Counted from the stretch's first letter, positions 32,782-41,509 are shown. The stretch: 49,376 bases of DNA from an uncultured Saprospiraceae bacterium (GCA_937973565.1 CALJKQ010000136.1:1-49376), one strand, 5' to 3'. The notes: a model not told the origin generated them from the sequence alone. Numbers and translations: made by a program.

Positions 32782-33468
32782 ATGAGACCACTTTTTTTCC
32801 TCCTTTGTATATTGCTGAGCACCGCCGTGGCTGCGCAGTTTGGTCTGCGTGCCGGATACGGTACCAGTCACTTTGCCGATTGGCAAGGATTCGCCTACAG
32901 CCGCATAGATGATAGAAATGCCAGCTTTTTGCCCAATGGTTATAGTGTAGGCGTAGATTATTGGTTCAGACTCAAAAAAAGAAGGATTGAATTTATGCCT
33001 GAGGTAGGCTATGCTCAGTTTTCGCCCTCTTCGGTTGACGGTGTGGATTATAAACTCGCATCCATCAACGCCATTTTTAATGTCCACATCTATCCCCTGG
33101 ATCTGGCAGAAGATTGCAATTGTCCCACTTTTTCAAAGCAGGGAAACACCATTAAAAAGGGATTTTTTATTCACGCAGCCCCCGTGTTCAGGTATTACCT
33201 GCAAAATGCCAAAGGTATATCAGAAATTACCTCAAAATCAGCAGCCGTTGGATTCAGAGCCGGGCTGGGTATTGACATAGGACTCAGCAATTTTCTTACT
33301 TTATCACCCATGGTCGCATATGAATATACTTCTGCTGCCAATTGGAAAAACCTGGCTGCCGCCAAAGACACACCCATAGATAATGGAGATATATCTTCAA
33401 ATCACTCAGGTATAACCGGTTTGATACGAATTGGTTTCCGATGGAATGAAGGAAGGAGAAGAAGATAA
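32782..33468 (+). CDS. Outer-membrane beta-barrel protein (small)
   Basis: The protein has 228 residues. A signal peptide (1-18, ending AVAAQ) is followed by alternating strands with aromatic girdles: FGLRAGYGTSHFAD, YSVGVDYWF, RIEFMPEVGYAQF, LASINAIFNVHIYPL, GFFIHAAPVFRYYL, AVGFRAGLGIDIGL and GITGLIRIGFRWNEG. This is the outer-membrane beta-barrel (PorT/OmpW-like) pattern common in Bacteroidota. A small Cys pair (DCNCPTF) sits in a loop. Function is unknown. It lies 47 bases after the prenyl synthase and 25 before the antiporter. Confidence 0.78.
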   Translation: MRPLFFLLCILLSTAVAAQFGLRAGYGTSHFADWQGFAYSRIDDRNASFLPNGYSVGVDYWFRLKKRRIEFMPEVGYAQFSPSSVDGVDYKLASINAIFNVHIYPLDLAEDCNCPTFSKQGNTIKKGFFIHAAPVFRYYLQNAKGISEITSKSAAVGFRAGLGIDIGLSNFLTLSPMVAYEYTSAANWKNLAAAKDTPIDNGDISSNHSGITGLIRIGFRWNEGRRRR

Positions 33469-33493
33469 ATGTGAAATTTAACCTATTTAAATT

Positions 33494-34453
33494 ATGTTGA
33501 CTTATTTTTTACTGATACTTGGTTTTGCCTTGCTCATCAAAGGTGCAGATCTGTTGGTTGATGGTGCAGCTTCATTAGCCAAAAAATACAATATATCCAA
33601 TATCGCCATTGGTTTGACCATTGTTTCTTTTGGGACTTCATCTCCCGAATTAATAGTGAGCGTGTTGGCAAGTATAAATGGCAACACAGATATTGCCATT
33701 GGCAACGTTGTGGGATCCAACATAGTAAATATCCTTTTCATTTTAGGAGTTTCTGCTGCTATTTATCCTCTTGTTACAAAAAGCAACACCATTTGGAAAG
33801 AGATTCCAATGAGTCTATTAGCAGCATTGATGATGTTTGTTTTAGCGAGTGACCACCTCATTGATGGAAACAACTTTTCCATGTTATCCAGAATTGACGG
33901 TATTGTACTACTTTCATTCTTTATCATCTTTATATATTACACCGTTGGCATATCCAAAGTTGAAACTGATGACAGCCCCGAAATAGAAATTCCTGCTTTG
34001 AGTTCTGTCAAGTCAATCTTTTTCATAGTATTGGGTCTGGCTGGGCTTGTTGTTGGTGGAAAATGGATTGTCGACGGGGCAGTCCACATGGCAAGAAGTT
34101 TGGGTATCAATGAATCCTTAATTGGTTTAACCATTGTAGCAGTAGGAACCTCACTCCCTGAATTGGCTGCGTCTGCTGTAGCTGCGTATAAAAAGCAAAC
34201 CGATATTGCCATTGGAAACGTCGTTGGTTCCAACATATTCAACATCTTTTTTATCCTTGGTATCAGTTCACTGATCAAGCCTCTACCTTTTAACCAGGGC
34301 ACTGCCATCGATGTGATGGTGGCCTGCTTTGCCAGCATCCTGCTGTTTGCAATGCTTTTTGTGGGTAAAAAACATACCATAGAAAAATGGCAGGGTCTGT
34401 TTATGATTTTAATTTACGTGGGTTATATCGTTTTTCTGATCAACACCAAATAA
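33494..34453 (+). CDS. Calcium/sodium antiporter (CaCA superfamily, YrbG-like)
   Basis: The protein has 319 residues with about 10 membrane helices in two inverted repeats. Each repeat holds the cation-binding alpha motif: SFGTSSPELIVSVLAS with GNVVGSNIVNI (about 46-80), and AVGTSLPELAASAVAA with GNVVGSNIFNI (about 216-252). The conserved Glu of each repeat (SPEL, LPEL) coordinates the cation. Members exchange Ca2+ or K+ for Na+ or H+ at the inner membrane. The bidirectional terminator at 34462-34515 lies after the stop. Confidence 0.9.
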   Translation: MLTYFLLILGFALLIKGADLLVDGAASLAKKYNISNIAIGLTIVSFGTSSPELIVSVLASINGNTDIAIGNVVGSNIVNILFILGVSAAIYPLVTKSNTIWKEIPMSLLAALMMFVLASDHLIDGNNFSMLSRIDGIVLLSFFIIFIYYTVGISKVETDDSPEIEIPALSSVKSIFFIVLGLAGLVVGGKWIVDGAVHMARSLGINESLIGLTIVAVGTSLPELAASAVAAYKKQTDIAIGNVVGSNIFNIFFILGISSLIKPLPFNQGTAIDVMVACFASILLFAMLFVGKKHTIEKWQGLFMILIYVGYIVFLINTK

Positions 34454-34461
34454 GCACTAAT

Positions 34462-34515
34462 AAAAAAGATACCTGAGCTTACTCAATAATATGAGTTACT
34501 GCTCAGGTATTTTTT
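34462..34515. terminator. Bidirectional terminator overlapping the end of hldD
   Basis: ATACCTGAGC (34469-34478) pairs perfectly with GCTCAGGTAT (34501-34510), with an inner ACTCA (34481-34485) and TGAGT (34492-34496) stem. It is followed by T6 on the plus strand (34510-34515) and A6 before it (34462-34467), which gives a U tract on the minus strand. The right arm and inner stem lie inside the last codons of hldD. Confidence 0.85.
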
Positions 34516-35454
34516 AACGTATTCATCAACACCATCCTCGAGCGCGGTAAATGTCATATAAGGAAACTGAGCAAACCACTTCTCCATATTGGCTTCGGTA
34601 AAATACTGGTAGGTGTCTCTGATATCCAATGGGGTATCTATAAATTCAATATTGGGTTCAACACCCATAGCATAGAATGTATTGAGTGTAAGATCAAGAA
34701 ATGTACGCGCTTTTCCGGTACCTGCGTTGTATATGCCGTTCATAATGTCATTGCGCTCCATGATTCCGGTACACATATTGACAATATCCTTAACATAAAT
34801 AAAATCCCGGCTTTGGTGGCCATCTTCTATGCCTGCTCTGTGAGACCTGAATAATGACATCTTACCCTGCTCACGTATTTTGTTGAAACTATGCATGATT
34901 ACGGAAGCCATTCTTCCCTTATGGTATTCATTGGCTCCGTATACATTAAAAAACTTTAATCCTGCCCATTTGGGAGGAGCCATTTCCTGTTCTAAGGCCC
35001 ACAAATCAAAATGTTGCTTGCTCCAGCCATAGGGATTTAAAGGCTGTAACTTCGGAATAAGGGTCTCGTCATCGTTAAATCCCAGACTTCCATTGCCATA
35101 GGTGGCTGCACTGGATGCATAAACCAGGGGAATGTTGTTTTGCGAACATATATTCCATACATCCTTGCTGTATTGAAGGTTGAGCCTGTCAAACAAAAGC
35201 GTATCGGTTTCTGTTGTATCCGTTCGCGCCCCCAGATGAAAGACAAATGAAACATCCCCGGCATGCTGTTGAAACCAGGAAATGAAAACATCGCGCTCCA
35301 CTTTTTGCCTCCACTTTTTATTGACCAGATTGGGTTCTTTGTCCATTCTGGAAAAATCATCCACCAAAATCAATTCATTTCCCAAACCCAGCTCATTGAG
35401 TCTTCCGACCAAATAACTGCCAATAAAGCCGAAAGCACCGGTTACTACAATCAT
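34483..35454 (-). CDS. hldD: ADP-L-glycero-D-manno-heptose 6-epimerase
   Basis: The protein has 323 residues and is an extended short-chain dehydrogenase. The NADP motif GAFGFIGS lies at 6-13, and the catalytic YxxxK is Y142-K146 (NPYGWSKQHFD), with YASSAATYG upstream as the Ser/Thr site. The stretch KFFNVYGANEYHKGRMASVI is characteristic of HldD. The enzyme converts ADP-D-glycero-D-manno-heptose to the L form used in lipopolysaccharide inner core. It is the last gene of an operon, its ATG overlapping the ATP-grasp TGA (35451-35454). Confidence 0.9.
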   Translation of the reverse strand: MIVVTGAFGFIGSYLVGRLNELGLGNELILVDDFSRMDKEPNLVNKKWRQKVERDVFISWFQQHAGDVSFVFHLGARTDTTETDTLLFDRLNLQYSKDVWNICSQNNIPLVYASSAATYGNGSLGFNDDETLIPKLQPLNPYGWSKQHFDLWALEQEMAPPKWAGLKFFNVYGANEYHKGRMASVIMHSFNKIREQGKMSLFRSHRAGIEDGHQSRDFIYVKDIVNMCTGIMERNDIMNGIYNAGTGKARTFLDLTLNTFYAMGVEPNIEFIDTPLDIRDTYQYFTEANMEKWFAQFPYMTFTALEDGVDEYVKKYLSSNSYY

Positions 35455-36449
35455 CTGTTTTTATTTTTTACTATGGTTTTAATGTGTTTTAATGCCCTTA
35501 CCCCTTCGGCAGTACTCATCAATTGGAAGCCCTTGGCCAAATGATGATTTACAATACGTGTATACAGTTTCCAGTGCCGGTGGATAATAACACATGCCTC
35601 CCAAAAGCCAACTTTTGGGTCATAAATATGCAAGGGTTCAGACTTTCCACCATTGACTTCAATGATTTTAAACGACCCTCTGCGAATAGCCTCTATATCA
35701 CTGGCTTTCAGGTCGAGCCTGCAAAAATCAATACCCTCTACTTTTTGCATGCAGGTATCGATACCTTCTACCAATGCGGCATCAATCTCATTTTGTAGTG
35801 AATGAAAAGTCGAACCTTGTGCGTAATTTCCAATGGTATGTAAGACTATTTCTTCTCCCTGAAGGGGAATCTTGTTGTTGTGTTGAGTCAAAACAGCTTG
35901 CTTATTGAGGTAAGCATGGCTGTGTTTGTTGATGAGCTCATGCAGGGAAGTAGATCCATCGCCGGTTACCCTGGGATATTTTTTTTCGATAAAAGAAAAA
36001 ACGCCTTTCTCCTTTGCGCCAACTCTGTAAAAAAGAACAGAAAATTCGCGGGGCAAATCTATGTATTCCTGCACAATAAAATGATCGCGGGAACTAGCAC
36101 TTACATAGTCAGAAAGTTCTTTTTCATTTTCACATACTTTTACGGCAATTCCTTTCAGACCAATATCGGGCTTTATTACCAGTGGAAATGCCAATAAACC
36201 GCTGGCCAATGCTTGTAATATTTGATCGCTATCCAGCGCAGTTGAAGTATATGGCAAAAATTCCTTTGGAAGCAGTGGATAGATATCCGACTTTTTCTCA
36301 TTCAGCATGCCCGCGTGTAGGATGGCGGGATTGGCAGCACCGTACCAGGTAAAACTCCTGTACCAGGCAGATAAGAGCCAGTAGTATAAAACCGATTGCC
36401 TATAAAAAAGCAACGACTTCCAGAAACCCTGATCCGCCCATTTCATCAT
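35451..36449 (-). CDS. ATP-grasp ligase-like protein (D-Ala-D-Ala ligase-like)
   Basis: The protein has 332 residues. It opens with an aromatic-rich region (WKSLLFYRQSVLYYWLLSAWYRSFTWYGAANPAI, about 9-42) common to this subgroup. An ATP-grasp domain follows: FPLVIKPDIGLKGIAVK (about 92-108) with the ATP-binding Lys, VQEYIDLPREFSVLFYR, and the C-terminal metal-site FKIIEVNGGKSEPLHIYDP. Databases often label such proteins D-alanine-D-alanine ligase, but the acceptor is unknown. It joins carboxylate and amine substrates with ATP. It overlaps both the DUF4348 and hldD genes by ATGA. Confidence 0.82.
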   Translation of the reverse strand: MMKWADQGFWKSLLFYRQSVLYYWLLSAWYRSFTWYGAANPAILHAGMLNEKKSDIYPLLPKEFLPYTSTALDSDQILQALASGLLAFPLVIKPDIGLKGIAVKVCENEKELSDYVSASSRDHFIVQEYIDLPREFSVLFYRVGAKEKGVFSFIEKKYPRVTGDGSTSLHELINKHSHAYLNKQAVLTQHNNKIPLQGEEIVLHTIGNYAQGSTFHSLQNEIDAALVEGIDTCMQKVEGIDFCRLDLKASDIEAIRRGSFKIIEVNGGKSEPLHIYDPKVGFWEACVIIHRHWKLYTRIVNHHLAKGFQLMSTAEGVRALKHIKTIVKNKNR

Positions 36450-36889
36450 TTACCCATCTCTTTGTAATAGATGAGATACCAATCGTTGTCCATTTTGGCA
36501 AACCTGCGCACCATGGTAAACTGACCGGTTCCATCTTCGATGTTTTCTGTGACAATATCGCTAAACGACAAAAAACTTCTTGAAAAAGATCCGCCCATAT
36601 CACTGTATGGCTTATGGATAACCCAATCTTTTTTCTGCCACCTGAAACTTTCATCTACCTCCGATGCACCATCCCTCAAAGCAGGTCTGCCTTCGAGTGG
36701 GAAAACGATATGCGCCATCTGAAACGCTGTATCCCTGTGAAATTTTTCGTAGAATGCTTCAAAATCTGGAGGTAATGACTGTACCTTGTTTTCAGCATCA
36801 GCTGTTGAAGGCTTGTCTCCTTTACAACTTATCAATGCAGAAAAAATCAACACAAATAACCCCAATTGAAATTTACCCAATTTTATCAT
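36446..36889 (-). CDS. DUF4348-like lipoprotein
   Basis: The protein has 147 residues from the ATG at 36889, giving MIKLGKFQLGLFVLIFSALISCKGDKP. The lipobox LISC predicts a lipoprotein at the outer membrane. The mature part has DFEAFYEKFHRDTAFQMAHIVFPLEGRP and WQKKDWVIHKPY, matching DUF4348 of Bacteroidota as I remember it. No function is established. A longer start at 36904 (MKYTK) is possible. The 5' end overlaps the phosphopantetheinyl transferase gene by 17 bases and the 3' end overlaps the ATP-grasp gene by ATGA. Confidence 0.78.
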   Translation of the reverse strand: MIKLGKFQLGLFVLIFSALISCKGDKPSTADAENKVQSLPPDFEAFYEKFHRDTAFQMAHIVFPLEGRPALRDGASEVDESFRWQKKDWVIHKPYSDMGGSFSRSFLSFSDIVTENIEDGTGQFTMVRRFAKMDNDWYLIYYKEMGK

Positions 36890-37529
36890 TTTTGTATATT
36901 TCATTAACAATATATACCAGGATACAATCTTCCATACGTTCAAAACTAAGTTCATATTGTGCCTCAAAGTCACGTTTCAGGACTTTTCCCATACACCTGC
37001 AGGTTTCCAGATTGATATCATAGACCAGCAACTGTGTTTTGAAGTCAACACTACCCTTGCCATACGCTTTAAACAAACATTCTTTTGCCCCCCAGGCCAC
37101 ATGCCACAACAACATCTGATCAGAACCAGTCAGCTTATCTTGCTCATCCATTGACAAAAACTTGGGCACAATGCGTTGTATCTTTGGCTGATATACCTGG
37201 ATATCAATTCCCGTTGCGAAATCACTGAGAATAGCAGCGGTATAGACACCCGAATGACTCAACGAAATGTGATGCCAGTTGCCCTCCAAATAGGGTTTGC
37301 CCCTGTCGTCTTTCCATGTTACCAGGCGTTCATCTCTACCGGTGAGCAGGTGCAGCAGATAGCGGGAAGACAACCATTCCGAATATTTTCGGGGTTGCAA
37401 GGTCTTTAATTCTTGTTCTTCAATTGGATGAAGATGAATACCCTGGAGAAAAAAAAGATCCCCTTCCTCAGCGTTCCAAACTCCGAGGCGAACTCCGTTT
37501 TCATGGTCTTTTTCGTAAACAAGTGGCAT
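36873..37529 (-). CDS. 4'-phosphopantetheinyl transferase (Sfp-type)
   Basis: The protein has 218 residues from the ATG at 37529 and is built of two similar halves. The signature motifs are GIDIQ (107-111, Asp109 binds Mg) and WGAKECLFK (146-154), with Lys149 and Glu150 at the CoA and metal site. The enzyme moves phosphopantetheine from CoA to a serine of acyl or peptidyl carrier proteins. This branch is Sfp/EntD-like. No polyketide or nonribosomal synthetase gene is in the window. It is first in the operon with the DUF4348, ATP-grasp and hldD genes. Confidence 0.9.
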   Translation of the reverse strand: MPLVYEKDHENGVRLGVWNAEEGDLFFLQGIHLHPIEEQELKTLQPRKYSEWLSSRYLLHLLTGRDERLVTWKDDRGKPYLEGNWHHISLSHSGVYTAAILSDFATGIDIQVYQPKIQRIVPKFLSMDEQDKLTGSDQMLLWHVAWGAKECLFKAYGKGSVDFKTQLLVYDINLETCRCMGKVLKRDFEAQYELSFERMEDCILVYIVNEIYKNDKIG

Positions 37530-37594
37530 AAATGCTTGTTGCAATTACAGCGGGCAAGATACAAAATCCGATCCAATGACAGGCATGCGGATGC

Positions 37595-37625
37595 TTGTAA
37601 GGTAGCACAATTACCCTTATTTTTG
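37595..37625 (+). promoter_or_regulatory. Promoter of the WD40 gene
   Basis: TTG (37595-37597), a 20-base spacer, then TATTTTTG (37618-37625) fits the Bacteroidota consensus well. It leaves a 16-base leader before the ATG at 37642. Confidence 0.65.
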
Positions 37626-37641
37626 ACACCATTAAACAATT

Positions 37642-38535
37642 ATGGCCGATCTAATTTTTTCCAAATTAAAATCCTGCTCAGGCCACCGGGGAGCCGTTTA
37701 TGGCTTATGCGAAGGACCCGACGACCAATTTTTCTCTTGCGGTGGGGATGGCTACCTGGTCATGTGGTCCACAAAGGAACATGATACAGACGGACAGCTC
37801 ATAGCCAGAACTGAAAAACCTCTTTTCTGCTGTGCCTTTTCACCTGAACTCAACAAAGTGGCTTGTGGGGGCATGGATGGAATTTTATACCTGATTGATC
37901 TGCAAAATCAATCGATTTCACTGGCATCCAAACTGCATGGATCGGCCATTTACAGCATTGGTTTTTACGGAAATGTCATTCTGAGCGCAGGATCGGATGG
38001 CATGTTGTGTATTATGGATGTCCGGGACACTAATCGGGTTAAAAAAATAAAACTTGGCAGCCAAAATCTGCGATGTTTGTTCGAAATGGATGCATTGATT
38101 TATGTAGGTTCCAGCGATGGCTGTATTTATACCATTGACCCGGCAACCTGGGAAACGTCATCACAATTCCAGGCTCATTCCAACAGTGTTTTCAGCATTA
38201 TCGCGGACGAAAATCAACTTTATTCCGGAGGACGGGATGCACTGTTGAAAATCTGGCAGAAAAAGGTTCATCAAAAGGATCCTCTTGAAATCAAAGCCCA
38301 TATGGGCACAGTCAACAGCCTTTGCTTTTACCATGATTGGTTGGTTTCAGCCGGCAGAGACAAACAACTTAGAATCTGGCAACGCGATGGAAAATTGGCA
38401 GAGAGTAAAACGCCTATTACAGGCGGGCATTTTCATTCGATCAATAAGGCAATCTGGCACCGTAAATCGGATGTACTCATCAGTGCATCGGATGACAAAT
38501 CCATCATTGTATGGCAGGCTTTGCCTATGGCGTGA
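37642..38535 (+). CDS. WD40-repeat protein
   Basis: The protein has 297 residues and is composed almost wholly of WD40 beta-propeller repeats. About seven blades can be followed by their GH and WD-like ends: GHRGAVYGL..DGYLVMWS, CAFSPELNKVACGGMDGILYLID, IYSIGFYGNVILSAGSDGMLCIMD, CLFEMDALIYVGSSDGCIYTID, VFSIIADENQLYSGGRDALLKIW, VNSLCFYHDWLVSAGRDKQLRIW and INKAIWHRKSDVLISASDDKSIIVW. No signal peptide or partner domain is present, so it is cytoplasmic and probably a protein-binding scaffold. Its 3' end overlaps the convergent FkbM gene by 11 bases. Confidence 0.88.
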   Translation: MADLIFSKLKSCSGHRGAVYGLCEGPDDQFFSCGGDGYLVMWSTKEHDTDGQLIARTEKPLFCCAFSPELNKVACGGMDGILYLIDLQNQSISLASKLHGSAIYSIGFYGNVILSAGSDGMLCIMDVRDTNRVKKIKLGSQNLRCLFEMDALIYVGSSDGCIYTIDPATWETSSQFQAHSNSVFSIIADENQLYSGGRDALLKIWQKKVHQKDPLEIKAHMGTVNSLCFYHDWLVSAGRDKQLRIWQRDGKLAESKTPITGGHFHSINKAIWHRKSDVLISASDDKSIIVWQALPMA

Positions 38536-39301
38536 AATCTCTATTGCGGGCTACCATTCGGCCATAGTTCAAATCGCGGTGCGAAGCAGCATATTTATTG
38601 ACCAAAACATCAAATCCATTGTCAGTAAAATAAGTCTCCAATCGGGCAGCCGTGTATTCCACATTTTTTAAATCGTGAAATTCCATAGAAACAACGTGAA
38701 TTTGACTCAACGTTTCTTTATCCATCCGAAAAAGGATTTCATATTCTGCGCCCTCACAATCCAACTTAAGAAAATTTACTTTTTCAAGGTTGTGCAACTT
38801 CATGAGCTGTCGAAGGGTAACGCCTTCAACTTCAACATAAGGTTTGATGTCCGTTCCTTTGTTGTCTGAAACAATCGAATGGTTTACCGATTGACCTCTG
38901 TACAGCTTAACTGTTTCATTGTTATAATGCAAAGCCGCTGCAGCCACCTTTACATTGCTGATTTGATTTCGTTGAAGATTGTTCCTCAAAAAAGCCAGGT
39001 TCTCTGCATCCGGCTCAACCGCCAAAATACGACTCGTCTTCGCGGTATTTCGTGAAGCAAATATGGAAAAATAACCTCTGTGGGATCCAACATCAACGAT
39101 CGTGACTTCTTCGTAAAATGGAAAGTACGCTGCATATTCTCTTTCCGTAAAAACCATGGCAAGGGTTTCCAGATTTTCAAGATTGCCACGCATACCGAAG
39201 CTGAGAGCATTTTCAGCCAGTATTTTTTTAAACCTGGCAACCCTGATCAACCAGGTTATGGGTTTCAGCAACAAGGCAATAAGATTATAAATACCCGCCA
39301 C
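38525..39301 (-). CDS. FkbM-family methyltransferase
   Basis: The protein has 258 residues. The FkbM signature is present: motif I VTIVDVGSHRGYFSIFASR (about 66-84, SAM binding), ILAVEPDAENLAFLRNNL, and the family-specific NFLKLDCEGAEYEILFRM. FkbM enzymes are O-methyltransferases acting on polyketides, sugars or glycans; the acceptor here is unknown. An N-terminal hydrophobic stretch (about 1-20) may associate with membrane. The start is GTG at 39301, since no in-frame ATG precedes the fold. It follows prmA after 2 bases and ends inside the WD40 gene's last codons. Confidence 0.85.
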   Translation of the reverse strand: MAGIYNLIALLLKPITWLIRVARFKKILAENALSFGMRGNLENLETLAMVFTEREYAAYFPFYEEVTIVDVGSHRGYFSIFASRNTAKTSRILAVEPDAENLAFLRNNLQRNQISNVKVAAAALHYNNETVKLYRGQSVNHSIVSDNKGTDIKPYVEVEGVTLRQLMKLHNLEKVNFLKLDCEGAEYEILFRMDKETLSQIHVVSMEFHDLKNVEYTAARLETYFTDNGFDVLVNKYAASHRDLNYGRMVARNRDFTP

Positions 39302-39303
39302 TT

Positions 39304-40128
39304 TTAAAGGGAATATTTAAATTGCAGACAAAGCCAAGCATCTTTCTGGTCCTTGTGCTGGAAAAGAAATTGATGACCTTCAAATGTATTGACAATGACA
39401 TCAAAGTCACCTTCTAAAATACCTGATAACAGCAAGGTGCCTCCCGGTTGGGTAAGTTCTGCCAATCTTTGTGCAGATTGAGTAAGCACATTGCGATTGA
39501 TATTGGCCAAGACAACATCAAATTTTTGATCCGATATTTCTTCCAGACCTCCTTCCAATACCTCAATGTTGTCTATGCCATTGACGCCTGCGTTCAGGAG
39601 CGAATTCAGATAACTTTCGTGCTCAATATCGATGGCAACCATTTGCTCAGCACCCAGCATGGAAGCAAATATGGCCAAGATACCGGTGCCACAACCAAAA
39701 TCAAATACGCGTTTATTATCCCATGTCAAATTGGCCATCTGTTTTAACATCATAAAGGTAGTCTGGTGATGTCCTGTACCAAAAGCCATTCTGGGATGTA
39801 TCGTAATTTCGTAGGGAAAGCCGGGATCTTTTGGGTGAAATTCAGCCCTTACCCGGCACACACCCGGCACCTCGACCGGACTAAAATTGGACTCCCATAC
39901 TTCATTCCAATTTTGATAAGGCAAATTGCCCCAGGTTCCGATCAATGAAAACTGTTGCAATATATCTTCGGTTTGTTGTTTAAATGCATCGTTGTAAAGG
40001 GACTCTTCCAGATAAGCAACCATTTCATTTTCATTTTCTTCAAAGGCTTCAAATCCGGCCTCTGATAAGATTGCCATCAACGCCTCGTTGCCTCCGGGCA
40101 CAGTGAGCAGTACATAATTTCCCGCCAT
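39304..40128 (-). CDS. prmA: Ribosomal protein L11 methyltransferase
   Basis: The protein has 274 residues. The small N-terminal substrate-recognition domain (about 1-65) is followed by a linker and a class I methyltransferase domain. Diagnostic motifs are MAFGTGHHQTT (114-124), FDFGCGTGILAIFA (142-155) and VVLANINRN (205-213). PrmA trimethylates lysines and the N-terminus of ribosomal protein L11 with SAM. It lies 2 bases after the DinB-like gene and 2 before FkbM, within the folD operon. Confidence 0.92.
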   Translation of the reverse strand: MAGNYVLLTVPGGNEALMAILSEAGFEAFEENENEMVAYLEESLYNDAFKQQTEDILQQFSLIGTWGNLPYQNWNEVWESNFSPVEVPGVCRVRAEFHPKDPGFPYEITIHPRMAFGTGHHQTTFMMLKQMANLTWDNKRVFDFGCGTGILAIFASMLGAEQMVAIDIEHESYLNSLLNAGVNGIDNIEVLEGGLEEISDQKFDVVLANINRNVLTQSAQRLAELTQPGGTLLLSGILEGDFDVIVNTFEGHQFLFQHKDQKDAWLCLQFKYSL

Positions 40129-40130
40129 AA

Positions 40131-40634
40131 TTATTGTTTTTTCTGAAATGATAAGGTAGAACAGGCAACTCCAAAATAGGGCGGTAATTTTTCCGGATGG
40201 ACTGATTCAAAACCGATCCGAATCAATGCCAGGTGGTGAATGGCGTGGTCATATCCATACATCAGTTCTCTCCCTAACGAGGATGTTATAGTAGACTTAT
40301 CCTCTTTAAATCCTTCTGAACAAACTACGCTGACAAGTAATGATTCATCTATATTTTCGAATCTCTCCATCAATTGTTCCAAATGTTCAAGGGCAACATC
40401 CATGGAAAGTTCAATCAACTCATTGCGTTCCCTGCAGTTGTAATCAATCAATCCTGAATTCATGCCTTCCGCCAGCGCTTTGTAAAAATCATGGATATGC
40501 CTCACATGCTGTCCAAGGGTTGCCTGATTCAACACCTCCAGGGGTTCAGCGTAGCGATGTGATTCCATTTTTTCATCCATCCACCTGAGTTGCTGGATGA
40601 TGGATTGTATGCCTGTGGTAATTTCTTTACTCAT
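40131..40634 (-). CDS. DinB-superfamily protein
   Basis: The protein has 167 residues and should be a four-helix bundle. Metal-binding His residues are visible in LGQHVRHIHDFYKAL (near 42-49) and in YGYDHAIHHLALIRIG (near 130-135), the pattern of DinB/YfiT-like metalloenzymes. Members include thiol transferases (bacillithiol, mycothiol) and proteins of unknown role; the specific reaction is not known. Its ATG shares one base with the folD stop, and prmA follows after 2 bases. Confidence 0.8.
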   Translation of the reverse strand: MSKEITTGIQSIIQQLRWMDEKMESHRYAEPLEVLNQATLGQHVRHIHDFYKALAEGMNSGLIDYNCRERNELIELSMDVALEHLEQLMERFENIDESLLVSVVCSEGFKEDKSTITSSLGRELMYGYDHAIHHLALIRIGFESVHPEKLPPYFGVACSTLSFQKKQ

Positions 40635-41509
40635 TATTCAGGTCTGTTGGCTGCTTGCAGTGTATTCAACATCAGAGCGGTAACGGTCATTGGACCCACT
40701 CCACCGGGCACAGGGCTCAGGTAACTACATTTATACTGCAGACTGTTGAAATCTACATCGCCGGTAAGGCTGTATCCTGATTTTTTACTTGGGTCTTCTA
40801 CTCTATTGATGCCCACATCAATGACAACGGCTCCATCTTTTACCATGTCTGCTTTCACAAAGCGAGGTATGCCAATGGCTGCAATCAGTATATCTGCTCT
40901 TCTCAATTCTTCTGCCAGATTTGCCGTTTTGCTGTGTGCAAGGGTCACAGTGCAGTTGCCCGGATATCCCTTGCGCGCCATCAAAATGCTCATGGGACCA
41001 CCAACGATGTTGCTCCTTCCCAAAACGACACAGTGCTTGCCTTCAGTGGGTATATTGTACCGCCTCAGCATTTCTAAAATGCCAAAAGGAGTAGCAGGCA
41101 AAAAGGCTTTCATGCCCTGCGCCATCTTACCGAAATTCATCGGATGGAAGCCATCCACATCTTTTCGGGGATCAATGGCGAGGTTTATTTTTTGTTCATC
41201 TATGTGTCTGGGCAAAGGCAATTGAACAATGTATCCATCAATAGCATCATTCTTATTCAGCTTTTCTACTTCAGCCAATAACGCCTCTTCTGAAATATCA
41301 CCCGGCAGGCTGACCAGCGTGGAGCCGTATCCCACATCTTCACAAAATTTAATTTTGGTGCCTACGTAAGCCTTAGATGCCGGATTCTCGCCAACCAGAA
41401 TAGCAGCCAGATGAGGGGGCCTTTTTCCTGCCTCAACCATCTTTCTGACTTCTTCTTTTAACTCCAGTTTGACATCTTCTGCCAATTTCTTGCCATCCAA
41501 TAGTACCAT
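40634..41509 (-). CDS. folD: Bifunctional methylenetetrahydrofolate dehydrogenase/cyclohydrolase
   Basis: The protein has 291 residues, the usual FolD length. Catalytic residues Tyr48 and Lys54 sit in ASKAYVGTKIKFC. The QLPLPRHID motif (conserved QLPLP), the NADP site VVLGRSNIVGGPM, and the C-terminal PVPGGVGPMTVTALMLNT are all present. FolD oxidises methylene-THF and then hydrolyses methenyl-THF to 10-formyl-THF. It heads the operon folD-DinB-prmA-FkbM. Confidence 0.95.
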   Translation of the reverse strand: MVLLDGKKLAEDVKLELKEEVRKMVEAGKRPPHLAAILVGENPASKAYVGTKIKFCEDVGYGSTLVSLPGDISEEALLAEVEKLNKNDAIDGYIVQLPLPRHIDEQKINLAIDPRKDVDGFHPMNFGKMAQGMKAFLPATPFGILEMLRRYNIPTEGKHCVVLGRSNIVGGPMSILMARKGYPGNCTVTLAHSKTANLAEELRRADILIAAIGIPRFVKADMVKDGAVVIDVGINRVEDPSKKSGYSLTGDVDFNSLQYKCSYLSPVPGGVGPMTVTALMLNTLQAANRPE

